Shown here: positions 50,021 to 58,737 of the stretch, in pieces | How positions within the stretch are numbered: the stretch's first letter is position 1 | How the letters are laid out: every line of letters starts with the position of its first letter | Assembly: GCA_965230755.1 (NCBI GenBank) | Contig: CBDDLT010000003.1 | Coordinates: forward strand, 62,001 to 126,000 | DNA from: DATFJT01 sp965230755 | GTDB taxonomy: Bacteria > Bacteroidota > Bacteroidia > Chitinophagales > Saprospiraceae | DNA: 64,000 bases | Direction of reading: 5' to 3' | Program-made: the position numbers and the translations under genes | Notes under the pieces: model-generated | The model's input: the letters and a program-made list of their open reading frames with translations, nothing else | Told to the model about the DNA's origin: nothing | The model's database searches: none

Positions 50021-52297
50021 TTAGCAAGGATCAGCTCCAGTTGGATTCGGATTGACTATAATGTCATCATCTACAACAAGATCATCGGGAGGAGAAAATC
50101 TAATTACCTGGCCCGATCCGGCTCTGTCATAGTCCACTTCATGTACCGTACCATTTTCATTAGTTAATATGATTTCATCTCCCTTATTCCCCAATTTCAC
50201 AGAGCTATTGGATGGCAAAATGAACTTTCTGGTTCCATTGGGAGATATGACACCTCCTAATTCATGCCTTCCGCCTTGTTTATCCCTTATCGTATATCCA
50301 CTAAGATTTACGGCATTGAAAGAATTATTTTGAATTTCTATCCATTCATTTCCGCGGTCATGTCCGGAAGGATTCGGCATGGCAGCACTAATGAAAACAC
50401 CGCCACTACTTGCAACTGGCGTATCTACAATATCAGCTCCACCTTCACTTGGTGAAGCTTCAACAAGTCCTCCTGTAACTTCAGAAATCCAGTTGAGATA
50501 TGGATGTATCCTTGTATAAATTCCCACTTGTCCACAATCTATGCTGTTTGAAGAAGCACCTCTAGAGGTCAATCCGGCAACAATTTGCTTTCCATCCGGA
50601 TCTGTAAGATATACTGGACCACCGCTATCGCCATAGCAAGTATCTGTCGGTTGATGTCTGGACCCCACATGAAATTCATAATCATGCGTAAAACCGTGTT
50701 CTAACTCCACAGATCGAATCTCGTCTTCGGATAGATCATTGGTGGGCAACTTAATGGCCAGCGCTTCCCTTTTAGTACCATATCCTGTCACTCCATTGGG
50801 ATCATCACTTCCAAACCCTACTAAGTTCATCGTATCCTCTTTGTCAACAGAATTTTTATCAGCGATAAGTACAGGTTCGAATTCGACTTCCTCCTCCAAT
50901 ATCAATACAGCAATATCGTGCCACGGTGCCGCTTGAAAATAATCGGGATTTGTATGTACCTCACTTACAGGAACAATCTTTGACCCTTCTTCCGGAAAGT
51001 AAACCTGTCGTCCCCCAATGAATATTCTCTTTATATCTCCAGTGCAATGAGCTGCAGTTAACACTACTTTTTTATGTATTAATACTCCAGTACAGAACCA
51101 TTGTGTATTGCTGCCTACCGCGACACAGCTGGGGTATGCTCCTTTAGGCACTCTTTGTCCACCGACAACTCTGGCCATATTTCTAGTGGCCCTGGTTAAG
51201 GCCGTTTCAGATAATTCGAGATTGTTTTCTTCAATCAAATCCTCCATCACTGAAGTCAATGAATCCAGTTGTTTATGTAATGCTCTGATATGCTGATCCT
51301 TCGAGCCACTCTTTTCCGCACATCCCGTGCATTCCTCATCATCACCGTGTGATTCCATATGTTCTTCGAAAGAATCACTAAGTGCGCTCCTATGCAAACC
51401 CCTTACAGATTCGGAAATAGTACGAGAAGCCCGAATACCATGTCTTCTTCTTTTGGCTCCATTGAATTCTATATCCTCGGGACCAGAGATCTGTAATGGT
51501 GCAATTCTAGTTTTATCCCTAAATCTCGCTGCGCGCCAGTTAAATTCATCTAAAGCTGCGACCGAACCAAAATTGAGACCGGTAAAAGCTTCGATTTCTT
51601 CAATTCCTATTAGATATGGTTCTAAATTGGTTAGGGTCCTTCCATTCGACAATCGCCATCCTTCATTCTGGCTCATAACGAATCCCATAGCAGAGAGGTC
51701 TTGCCCGTTGGCCGAAGGGTCACGGAGGACGACAATCTTAAAAAATGCCGAAGGAATTCTAAATCCTCTGTGGAAATCGTCCGAATGCGTATAAATAGGA
51801 CCGGTAAAAACGCACATTCTGTGATGTACATCTCCTGCTTTTTCTAAGACCCAGTCTTCAAGTCCCAGCCATTTGCTGTTACTTTGATTGAACGCACTGT
51901 GTTGTAAAGCAGCATTGGTAAAGTAAAAAGTAGAATCGCTGGCATCCTTCGCTCTAGAGCCCGATCCCCAAGAAACGGCTGCTTTGCGAACAAGATGACC
52001 CCTGTCCCAAGGATTATTGGCATATGCTTCGTTACCCGTTTGGGACGAGTTATTAATTCTTGGATCAAGATCCCAACTAGTTCTGGAAACACTTCTCCTC
52101 TGAGAAATATCTATGTTATGGGCTGTGTAAAGAGCAGATTTTCGGTCCTGGTGCATCACCAATGAGAAATGAATGTAATCAATCACTCTTCCTTGGTTGT
52201 ACAAACAACCGGTGCAATTATTGGATGGTAAAGGAACGATATATCCTCCACCTAAGAAGTCCGGGTCATACGGAATTGTATAAGGTAATCGAGCCAT
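50021..52297 (-). CDS. Endonuclease_NS - trypsin-like protease - lamin-tail fusion protein
   Basis: 758 aa. Residues about 1-260 form a DNA/RNA non-specific endonuclease with the 'WDRGHLVRK' DRGH motif and Asn in 'TNAALQHSAFNQ'. A linker (about 270-370) contains 'CTGCAEKSGSKDQHIRALHK' and a coiled segment. Residues about 372-625 are a trypsin-like (S1) protease with an intact triad: His in 'LTAAHC', Asp in 'HDIAVLIL', Ser in 'CYGDSGGPV', and an 'RVVGGQRVP' start like a zymogen cleavage site. Residues about 640-740 resemble a lamin-tail domain ('NEWIEIQNNS', 'VNLSGYTIRD'). No signal peptide is visible, so the location is uncertain. It may be an activated nuclease toxin, a defence effector or a secreted predation factor (inference). 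Confidence 0.85.
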   Translation of the reverse strand: MARLPYTIPYDPDFLGGGYIVPLPSNNCTGCLYNQGRVIDYIHFSLVMHQDRKSALYTAHNIDISQRRSVSRTSWDLDPRINNSSQTGNEAYANNPWDRGHLVRKAAVSWGSGSRAKDASDSTFYFTNAALQHSAFNQSNSKWLGLEDWVLEKAGDVHHRMCVFTGPIYTHSDDFHRGFRIPSAFFKIVVLRDPSANGQDLSAMGFVMSQNEGWRLSNGRTLTNLEPYLIGIEEIEAFTGLNFGSVAALDEFNWRAARFRDKTRIAPLQISGPEDIEFNGAKRRRHGIRASRTISESVRGLHRSALSDSFEEHMESHGDDEECTGCAEKSGSKDQHIRALHKQLDSLTSVMEDLIEENNLELSETALTRATRNMARVVGGQRVPKGAYPSCVAVGSNTQWFCTGVLIHKKVVLTAAHCTGDIKRIFIGGRQVYFPEEGSKIVPVSEVHTNPDYFQAAPWHDIAVLILEEEVEFEPVLIADKNSVDKEDTMNLVGFGSDDPNGVTGYGTKREALAIKLPTNDLSEDEIRSVELEHGFTHDYEFHVGSRHQPTDTCYGDSGGPVYLTDPDGKQIVAGLTSRGASSNSIDCGQVGIYTRIHPYLNWISEVTGGLVEASPSEGGADIVDTPVASSGGVFISAAMPNPSGHDRGNEWIEIQNNSFNAVNLSGYTIRDKQGGRHELGGVISPNGTRKFILPSNSSVKLGNKGDEIILTNENGTVHEVDYDRAGSGQVIRFSPPDDLVVDDDIIVNPNPTGADPC

Positions 52298-52463
52298 GAG
52301 AATATTTTTTAGAGCTGCTCCTCAATGCGAGGATTGCTCCAAAAATATTGGGAAATGTCGAATAAATATCGAACAAAAAACCCTTAGAAGAGGGGCATTT
52401 ACCCCTTTCTCATAGAACGAATTCTATCCTGCTCTAAACCGCTGTAAAAAGATCGAAGATCGC

Positions 52464-53429
52464 CTATTTTTTGAGCCCTAACTCTCCTAGTCTTTCATCC
52501 AAAAATTCTCCTGCCGTAACATCCGGGTAGTGCTTAGGATTCTGTTCTGAAACACAACTATCCAAACAACTTAAGTCCATATTCGGATGTGGATGGAGGA
52601 AAAAAGGAGAGGAATACCTGGAGACTTTCAACTTATTTTTATCCTTGGGATTGATAACTTGATGAATGGTAGATCGAAGTTTGTCATTGGTCAATCGAGC
52701 CAACATATCTCCCACGTTGATGACTATTTCATCTGGAGCAGGCATTACATCCAGCCACTGGCCATCAAGAGTTTGAGCCTGTAGCCCTTCGACATTGGCT
52801 CCCATCAACAATGTAATCAAATTGATATCTCCATGTGCCGCAGCCCGCACAGCACTTGTATTCTTCAGATCTTCTTCCTTCAATGGATAATAATGCAAGA
52901 GTCTAAGTATGCTATTACCATTTTCGATTTTGTCTTGAAAATAATCCTCTTCAAGATCTAAATACAAGGCAATCGCCTTTAGCAAGTTTCTACCGGTTTG
53001 TTCTAAGGTCTTATAGACCTTTAATCCGCAATCCTTAAGCGTTGGAAACTCTTCAGGCCAAATATTCGATGGATAATTCAATTCATCTAAAATACCCCTG
53101 TCAACTTCTTGGCCAATATGATAAAACTCTTTTAAATCCGGTGTTTTATAGCCTTTTGCACTTTCCCTGTTTTTAGAGATATAACCCCGTTGCCCAAAAT
53201 TTTCCGTATCCTCATATTGCTTTTTGACATCATCTGGTAAGGCGAAAAAAGTAGTCATGGTATCGTAAAGCTCAGATTTTAGATCGGGTGAGACGCCGTG
53301 GTTAGCCACAATGGCAAAACCCATGTTCGAAAAAGAATCTCCGAAGTCTTTGATAAACTTCTCTTTTCTTTTGACATCACCGGAAATAAAATCCAAATAG
53401 TCTACTCTCTTTATCTCATTCTTGCTCAT
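52464..53429 (-). CDS. 2-oxoglutarate/Fe(II)-dependent oxygenase (isopenicillin N synthase family)
   Basis: 321 aa. The N-terminal DIOX_N-like part contains 'MGFAIVANHGV', and the C-terminal 2OG-FeII part contains the metal triad: 'AHGDINLITLL' (HxD) and 'RSTIHQVINP' (distal His), with 'SRYSSPFFLHP' supplying the 2-oxoglutarate-binding Arg-x-Ser. The substrate is unknown. It lies 16 bp downstream of hppD copy B on the same strand, so it probably acts on or near the homogentisate branch (inference). Confidence 0.88.
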   Translation of the reverse strand: MSKNEIKRVDYLDFISGDVKRKEKFIKDFGDSFSNMGFAIVANHGVSPDLKSELYDTMTTFFALPDDVKKQYEDTENFGQRGYISKNRESAKGYKTPDLKEFYHIGQEVDRGILDELNYPSNIWPEEFPTLKDCGLKVYKTLEQTGRNLLKAIALYLDLEEDYFQDKIENGNSILRLLHYYPLKEEDLKNTSAVRAAAHGDINLITLLMGANVEGLQAQTLDGQWLDVMPAPDEIVINVGDMLARLTNDKLRSTIHQVINPKDKNKLKVSRYSSPFFLHPHPNMDLSCLDSCVSEQNPKHYPDVTAGEFLDERLGELGLKK

Positions 53430-53445
53430 GGTATTCCATTTTGTT

Positions 53446-54606
53446 TTAAACTAGTGTTCCTCTCTTGGCTTGCTCGGCCTCAATGGATTCAAATAATGCT
53501 TGGAAATTTCCTTTTCCAAAAGATTGTGCTCCTTTTCTCTGAATAATCTCAAAGAAAAGCGTCGGCCTATCCGTTATAGGTTTTGTGAATATTTGAAGCA
53601 AATACCCCTCGTCATCCCGATCCACCATGATACCGTGTTCTTTCAATACTTCAAGATCCTCTGATATCTCGCCAACACGCTCCCCTACCGTATCGTAATA
53701 CGTTCCCGGAACATATAGAAATTCGATACCGCGCTTCTTCATTTCGCTAACCGTGAAAACAATATCATCTGTCGCTACCGCGATATGCTGACATCCGGGT
53801 CCATTATAGAAATCCAAATACTCTTCTACTTGAGATTTCTTTAAGCCCTCAGCCGGTTCGTTGATAGGAAATTTAATTCGACCATTACCATTGGTCATAA
53901 CCTTACTCATTAAGGCGGTGTATTGCGTGGATATATCCTTGTCGTCAAAAGTTATCAAATTGGCAAAACCCATGACGTCGCGATAAAATTTGGCCCAAAC
54001 ATTCATTTCACCCCAACCGACATTGCCCACCATGTGATCGATGTATTTTAGCCCACAGCTAGGAGGGTTGTAGTCAGATTCCCATTTTTCGAATTTGGGT
54101 AAGAATATTCCCTTATAATTTTTTCTTTCTACAAAAATATGGACCGTATCTCCATAGGTATGTATTCCCGAACGTACGACTTCACCGTACTCATCCTTTT
54201 CTGATCTAGGTTCAAAATAAGAACTCGCCCCTCTTTTGACCGTTTCTTCCCATGCTTTAGTGGCATCTTCCACCCATAGGGCAATGACCTTAACGCCATC
54301 CCCATGTTGGGTTATATGATTAAAAATTTCCCCATTTCTTGAATGCGGAAGAGGAGTGGTCAATACAATCTTTATTTTATCCTGTACCAGAACATAAGAT
54401 GTCCGGTCTCTTACCCCTGTCTCTAAACCCGCATAGGCCAGGGATTGAAACCCTAAGGCTGTCTTATAAAAATGTGCTGATTGCTTGGCATTTCCTACGA
54501 ACAACTCAACATAATCTGTCCCTAGAATAGGAAGAAAATCATCTGCTTCCTGGAATATTTTCTCCAATCCATAATTGAAGTCTTTAACATTTTTTAAATC
54601 TATCAT
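53446..54606 (-). CDS. hppD: 4-hydroxyphenylpyruvate dioxygenase (copy B)
   Basis: 386 aa, the same reaction as copy A. The Fe ligands are in 'YIDHMVGNVGWG', 'CQHIAVATDDI' and 'LFFEIIQRKGAQSFGKGNF'. It lies 32 bp downstream of hmgA copy B on the minus strand and 16 bp before the 2OG oxygenase. Copies A and B are paralogues with many substitutions, so they may serve different conditions or end products. Confidence 0.93.
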   Translation of the reverse strand: MIDLKNVKDFNYGLEKIFQEADDFLPILGTDYVELFVGNAKQSAHFYKTALGFQSLAYAGLETGVRDRTSYVLVQDKIKIVLTTPLPHSRNGEIFNHITQHGDGVKVIALWVEDATKAWEETVKRGASSYFEPRSEKDEYGEVVRSGIHTYGDTVHIFVERKNYKGIFLPKFEKWESDYNPPSCGLKYIDHMVGNVGWGEMNVWAKFYRDVMGFANLITFDDKDISTQYTALMSKVMTNGNGRIKFPINEPAEGLKKSQVEEYLDFYNGPGCQHIAVATDDIVFTVSEMKKRGIEFLYVPGTYYDTVGERVGEISEDLEVLKEHGIMVDRDDEGYLLQIFTKPITDRPTLFFEIIQRKGAQSFGKGNFQALFESIEAEQAKRGTLV

Positions 54607-54638
54607 ACGCTTAAATTATAAGTGATTACTAGGTGTAA

Positions 54639-55799
54639 TTAATTAGAGGACCAGGATTTGTAATAGTTGTTTACTTCTATCTTCATCGCCTCTTTTGTTA
54701 TCGATACAGGATTGAACGGATCGATCATTACTGCTAATTCTTCTGTTGATTTCTTTCCAATACTTCTCTCAATAGCTCCTGGATGAGGGCCATGAGGAAC
54801 ACCACCTGGATGAAGTGTGATTTGCCCTTTTTGAATATTATTCCTACTCATAAAGTCACCATCTACATAGTACAATAACTCATCGGCATCAATATTACTG
54901 TGATGATAAGGAGCAGGTATTGCCTCCGGATGATAGTCATACAACCTCGGAACAAAAGAGCAAATAACAAAATTGGTGCCTTCGAACTGCTGATGTATAG
55001 GTGGCGGCATATGTATTCGACCAGTCAGGGGCTCAAAATCAAAAATTGAAATGGCATAGGGATAGTTCCATCCATCCCAACCCACAACATCAAAGGGGTG
55101 GTTTTCATAAACATAAGAGTAGAGAATCCCTCTCTTCTTAATATAGACTTGAAATTCCCCCCTTTCATCGTAGGTTTCCAACATTTGAGGCAGCTTGAAA
55201 TCACGTTCGCAGAAAGGAGAGTGTTCTAGCAATTGTCCGAAGTGATTTCTATAGCGTTTGGGAGTTAAAATGGGGCTAAAGCTTTCGACATACAATAGAC
55301 GATTATCTTCTGTTTGGAAATCAATTTGATATATAGTACCTCTGGGTATGATCAGATAATCTCCATATTCGAACTCTATTGAGCCATACATCGTTTTTAA
55401 CAATCCGGATCCTTCATGCACGAAGATCATTTCATCGGCATCTGCATTTTTGAAGAAATAATCTTCCGAAAAACTCTTTGGAGCCGCTAGTCCTATATGT
55501 AGATCACCATTTACAAACATGGTCTTACGGCTGGCCAAATAATCCTCTTCCGCAGGTACGTTAAAACCACTAAAACTCAGAGCCCTCATATTATCGTCCA
55601 ATGCGATCTCTGGTCTTATGTTCTGAGGCTCCTGAAATTCTCTTACACAGGTAGGAGGATAAATATGATATAGCAGAGAAGACATGCCGGCAAAACCCGA
55701 AGTACCAAAAAGCTCTTCTTGATACAAGCTTCCATCCTCGTTTCTAAAAATAGTATGTCTCTTACGCGGTATTTTACCCATAGAATGGTACCTAGGCAT
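54639..55799 (-). CDS. hmgA: Homogentisate 1,2-dioxygenase (copy B)
   Basis: 386 aa, the same family as copy A and aligned along its full length, with 'RYHSMGKIPRKRHTIF' replacing 'HYYQLGRIPSKRHVQF' at the start. The metal-site region 'YHHSNIDADELLYYVDG' and 'LHPGGVPHGPHPG' is conserved. It is the first gene of the minus-strand unit hmgA-hppD-2OG oxygenase. The rest of the pathway (maleylacetoacetate isomerase, fumarylacetoacetase) is not in the window. Confidence 0.88.
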   Translation of the reverse strand: MPRYHSMGKIPRKRHTIFRNEDGSLYQEELFGTSGFAGMSSLLYHIYPPTCVREFQEPQNIRPEIALDDNMRALSFSGFNVPAEEDYLASRKTMFVNGDLHIGLAAPKSFSEDYFFKNADADEMIFVHEGSGLLKTMYGSIEFEYGDYLIIPRGTIYQIDFQTEDNRLLYVESFSPILTPKRYRNHFGQLLEHSPFCERDFKLPQMLETYDERGEFQVYIKKRGILYSYVYENHPFDVVGWDGWNYPYAISIFDFEPLTGRIHMPPPIHQQFEGTNFVICSFVPRLYDYHPEAIPAPYHHSNIDADELLYYVDGDFMSRNNIQKGQITLHPGGVPHGPHPGAIERSIGKKSTEELAVMIDPFNPVSITKEAMKIEVNNYYKSWSSN

Positions 55800-55981
55800 A
55801 ATAAAAGCTTATTTTGATGATCAATTAAGTAAGGCGGAAAATATGAGCTTTTGAAATCTCTTTAGATGATTCAAATCACCTTAGAATATGATGTAGATTA
55901 GTTCTGAATCAAATAGTGGAAATCTCTGTAGAATAAGAACCAGGAGATTTCGTTACATTCTTAAAGAAGTCCTATAGCACA

Positions 55982-56743
55982 ATGCAAACCATAGAAAAGA
56001 TTAAGCTAGACCACCTTCCAAGATGCGACCAGGAATGGCTAGCTATGCCGCCGTGTGAAGGTGGAAGAAAGTGCTTAGATTGCAAAAAAACTATTGTAGA
56101 TTTTACCGCCAAAACCCCGTTAGAAATTGCAAGAATTCACGCTTTAAGTGATGATGCCGTATGTGGCATGTATAGCGAAGAACAACTAAGCCCTTTACAA
56201 AAAAAGGAAAAGCATCTCAGATCAAATTCACCATTAAAAGTTTTGCTGCTCACTTTTTTAGGGCTGAGTTCAAATAGTATCGCCCAGGAAATAGAGAAAA
56301 AGCCAAAAATACATCAAACGACCGTCGATAGCACTCCTGAAAATCCGATTTCACTTATTGATGAGGTGAAAGATAGCATTCCTTCTGGAATAAATCATTT
56401 CGATTCCCTGGCGATAGGAGGTAAGATATCTATTGAAGGAGAACCTTTGATCGGCGCCAATTTATTCTTCGAGGAACTGAATATCGGCACTACTTCAGAT
56501 CTCAATGGCGATTATCTTTTGACTATAGATAGAGATGTATTTGAACATAGAGATAGTCTAACACTGGTTGTATCCTATATTGGTGCAGAAACCCAGTACC
56601 ATGCTCTTAACAAAGGAGATTTTCAGAACGGGAATCAATCATTAGACTTCGAATTAAATCATAGCCTTCATCTTATTTCCTTTGGTATCGTAAGGCCTAA
56701 ATGGCACCAAAGGATTTGGTATAAAATAAAGAGCATTTTCTAA
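55982..56743 (+). CDS. CarboxypepD_reg-like membrane protein with N-terminal Cys motif
   Basis: 253 aa. The cytosolic N-terminal stretch carries a Cys motif widespread in Bacteroidota ('PRCDQEWLAMPPCEGGRKC' to 'CKKTIVDFTAKT'). One hydrophobic segment ('LKVLLLTFLGLSSNSIAQ', about 80-100) and a CarboxypepD_reg-like beta-sandwich (about 145-235, 'GGKISIEGEPLIGANLFFEE') follow. The likely topology is inside-to-periplasm with the sandwich outside. No function can be assigned. It is divergent from hmgA copy B with a 182-bp spacer. Confidence 0.75.
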   Translation: MQTIEKIKLDHLPRCDQEWLAMPPCEGGRKCLDCKKTIVDFTAKTPLEIARIHALSDDAVCGMYSEEQLSPLQKKEKHLRSNSPLKVLLLTFLGLSSNSIAQEIEKKPKIHQTTVDSTPENPISLIDEVKDSIPSGINHFDSLAIGGKISIEGEPLIGANLFFEELNIGTTSDLNGDYLLTIDRDVFEHRDSLTLVVSYIGAETQYHALNKGDFQNGNQSLDFELNHSLHLISFGIVRPKWHQRIWYKIKSIF

Positions 56744-56824
56744 TAATAGTCTAAACCCAGACATTTTCTTCCCCAACAATTGCGATCTTTAAGCATTGAT
56801 TCTATCAAGACAAATATTGTATCC

Positions 56825-58036
56825 GTGAATAATCAATTAAAGATCCTTAATAGTAAGGGAATAGAACTTTTTGCAAGACTAGAATTGCCGGCAGATCAGA
56901 AGCCAAAGTATTTCGCTATTGTTGCTCACTGCTTCACTTGTAGCAGTCATTTGAATGCCGTTAAGTACATTAGCAGGGCACTGACACAGCATGGTTTTGG
57001 CGTTGTTCGATTCGACTTTACAGGTTTGGGCAAAAGCGCTGGTGAGTTTAAGGATAGCCATTTTGCTGCCAATGTGCAGGATCTGATCGATGTTCATAAG
57101 TACATCAGTAAACACTATCAAGCACCCGAACTTCTGATCGGACACTCTCTGGGAGGAGCTGCTGTACTAGTTGCTGCTTCTCGAATTCCAGAAATCAAAG
57201 CGGTAAGTACTATTGGAGCTCCGGCAACTACAGAACATGTTACACATCTGTTTTCAGATTCCGGAACAGATTCTAGTCATCCCGATAAGCTGAAACAAGT
57301 TTCTATTGGAGGAAGACCGTTCTTGATCACAGATCAGTTCATCGAAGAATTATATCAAACTGATCTACTGGAGATCGTTTCTTCGCTTAAGAAGCCCTAT
57401 CTGATTCTTCATTCGCCATTTGATAAAATTGTCGGAATAGAGAACGCTCAAAAGTTGTATCATCACGCTTATCATCCCAAAAGTTTTATCTCCTTGGACA
57501 GGGCAGATCACCTTCTGACTAATAATGATGATGCCCTCTATGTTGGGCAGATGATAGGTTCATGGGTACAGAGATATTTCCCTAAAAATTACGACCATAA
57601 TATTTCTATAGAAGACAAGCATCTGGTCGCCTATTTGGATCTGGAAGAAGAGGGTTATACGACCCAATTGCTAACCAAAAATCACAGTTTTATCGCAGAT
57701 GAACCTACCTCCATAGGTGGCAATGATTTTGGACCTTCTCCCAACGAATACCTTATCGGTGCTCTTGCCTCCTGTACGACCATTACACTTAAGATGTACG
57801 CGAACCGGAAGAAATGGGACTTAAAAGAAGTATTTGCCTTCATCGACATAGGAAAGGAAAAGATTGTCAACGAGGACGGTACCGCCGTCAATAAAACAGT
57901 GATCAGTAAACGAATTCGATTAGTAGGGAATCTTGACGATACACAGAGAGAGAGACTGTTAAAAATCTCGGCTAAATGTCCAGTTCACAAAACGCTTCTG
58001 GAGGGTGCGAATATCGATTCTATGTTGATTGAATGA
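56825..58036 (+). CDS. Alpha/beta-hydrolase - OsmC fusion protein
   Basis: About 404 aa from a GTG at 56825, or 418 aa from TTG 56780; neither frame has an ATG before the fold. Residues about 20-260 form an alpha/beta hydrolase ('VAHCFTCSSHLNAV' oxyanion region, 'LIGHSLGGAAVLVA' nucleophile elbow with Ser, His in 'DRADHLLTNND'). Residues about 280-418 form an OsmC-like peroxide-protection domain with Cys pair 'ALASCTTITLKMYA' and 'SAKCPVHKTL'. This fusion is a known bacterial architecture. It may couple removal of esters or lipid peroxides with thiol-based peroxide reduction (inference). Confidence 0.85.
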   Translation: MNNQLKILNSKGIELFARLELPADQKPKYFAIVAHCFTCSSHLNAVKYISRALTQHGFGVVRFDFTGLGKSAGEFKDSHFAANVQDLIDVHKYISKHYQAPELLIGHSLGGAAVLVAASRIPEIKAVSTIGAPATTEHVTHLFSDSGTDSSHPDKLKQVSIGGRPFLITDQFIEELYQTDLLEIVSSLKKPYLILHSPFDKIVGIENAQKLYHHAYHPKSFISLDRADHLLTNNDDALYVGQMIGSWVQRYFPKNYDHNISIEDKHLVAYLDLEEEGYTTQLLTKNHSFIADEPTSIGGNDFGPSPNEYLIGALASCTTITLKMYANRKKWDLKEVFAFIDIGKEKIVNEDGTAVNKTVISKRIRLVGNLDDTQRERLLKISAKCPVHKTLLEGANIDSMLIE

Positions 58037-58087
58037 CAGAAAGCTTAAAATTCTTTTAAAAAGTCTTCAGAATACAATGATGTGCGC

Positions 58088-58095
58088 TAACTTTG
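58088..58095 (+). promoter_or_regulatory. Bacteroidota -7 promoter element (TAACTTTG)
   Basis: Exact match to the TAnnTTTG consensus, 24 bp before the ATG at 58120 and 51 bp after the previous stop. A -33 TTG/TTTG at standard spacing is not clear, so this is a probable but unproven promoter for the small beta-barrel gene. Confidence 0.45.
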
Positions 58096-58119
58096 ACGTT
58101 AGAAAAATAAATTAGAGCT

Positions 58120-58737
58120 ATGAGATATATTTGGATTTTCATCATCTTTCTTGCTAGCAGTATGATGCTAAAAGCTCAAAGCAGCAATGTGGATGCCGCC
58201 TTTGATCAAGGTGGATTTTTCAACCAGCTATGGCTAGGTGGAAATGTAATTTTGGGATATTCCGGAGGTTCCGGAGACTCTTACTTCCAATTTGGTCTTA
58301 CTCCAATGGTGGGATACAAATTGACCGAGAACTTTTCGGTTGGTCCACGTCTTGGATTTACATATACCAATATCAAGGGAACAGCAGCTGATGAAAATGG
58401 TGAACTCTCAAACCGAGCTGCTAACCTTACAGAATATACAGGCGGAATTTTTGCTCGCTATAAATTCTTCGAGCAATTCTTCGTGCATTTGGAAGGAGAA
58501 TACCGCAGTGCGGAATTACCTTTTGGTCGAAGCGGATTTTTAGCCTATGACAGTGACAAAGGCGAAGTGCTGACCTACAGAGATACCGAATTTAACCCCA
58601 TTATCGGTGCTGGATACAACAGCAGCGGCGGAGGCCTATGGGGATATGAAATACTGGTTCTTTACAGAACAAATATTGCTGAGGACGACCCTAGATCTCC
58701 TTTCGATATCAGAGTAGGTTTTACTTACAACTTCTAG
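58120..58737 (+). CDS. Small outer-membrane beta-barrel protein
   Basis: 205 aa. A signal peptide ends near 'SMMLKAQSS'. The rest alternates aromatic and small residues in beta strands ('FQFGLTPMVGYKLTENFSVG') and ends in Tyr-Asn-Phe, the outer-membrane C-terminal signature. Similar to porin-family or OmpW/OprF-like barrels; the substrate is unknown. Its stop codon region overlaps the end of the convergent TonB receptor by 4 bp. Confidence 0.8.
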   Translation: MRYIWIFIIFLASSMMLKAQSSNVDAAFDQGGFFNQLWLGGNVILGYSGGSGDSYFQFGLTPMVGYKLTENFSVGPRLGFTYTNIKGTAADENGELSNRAANLTEYTGGIFARYKFFEQFFVHLEGEYRSAELPFGRSGFLAYDSDKGEVLTYRDTEFNPIIGAGYNSSGGGLWGYEILVLYRTNIAEDDPRSPFDIRVGFTYNF

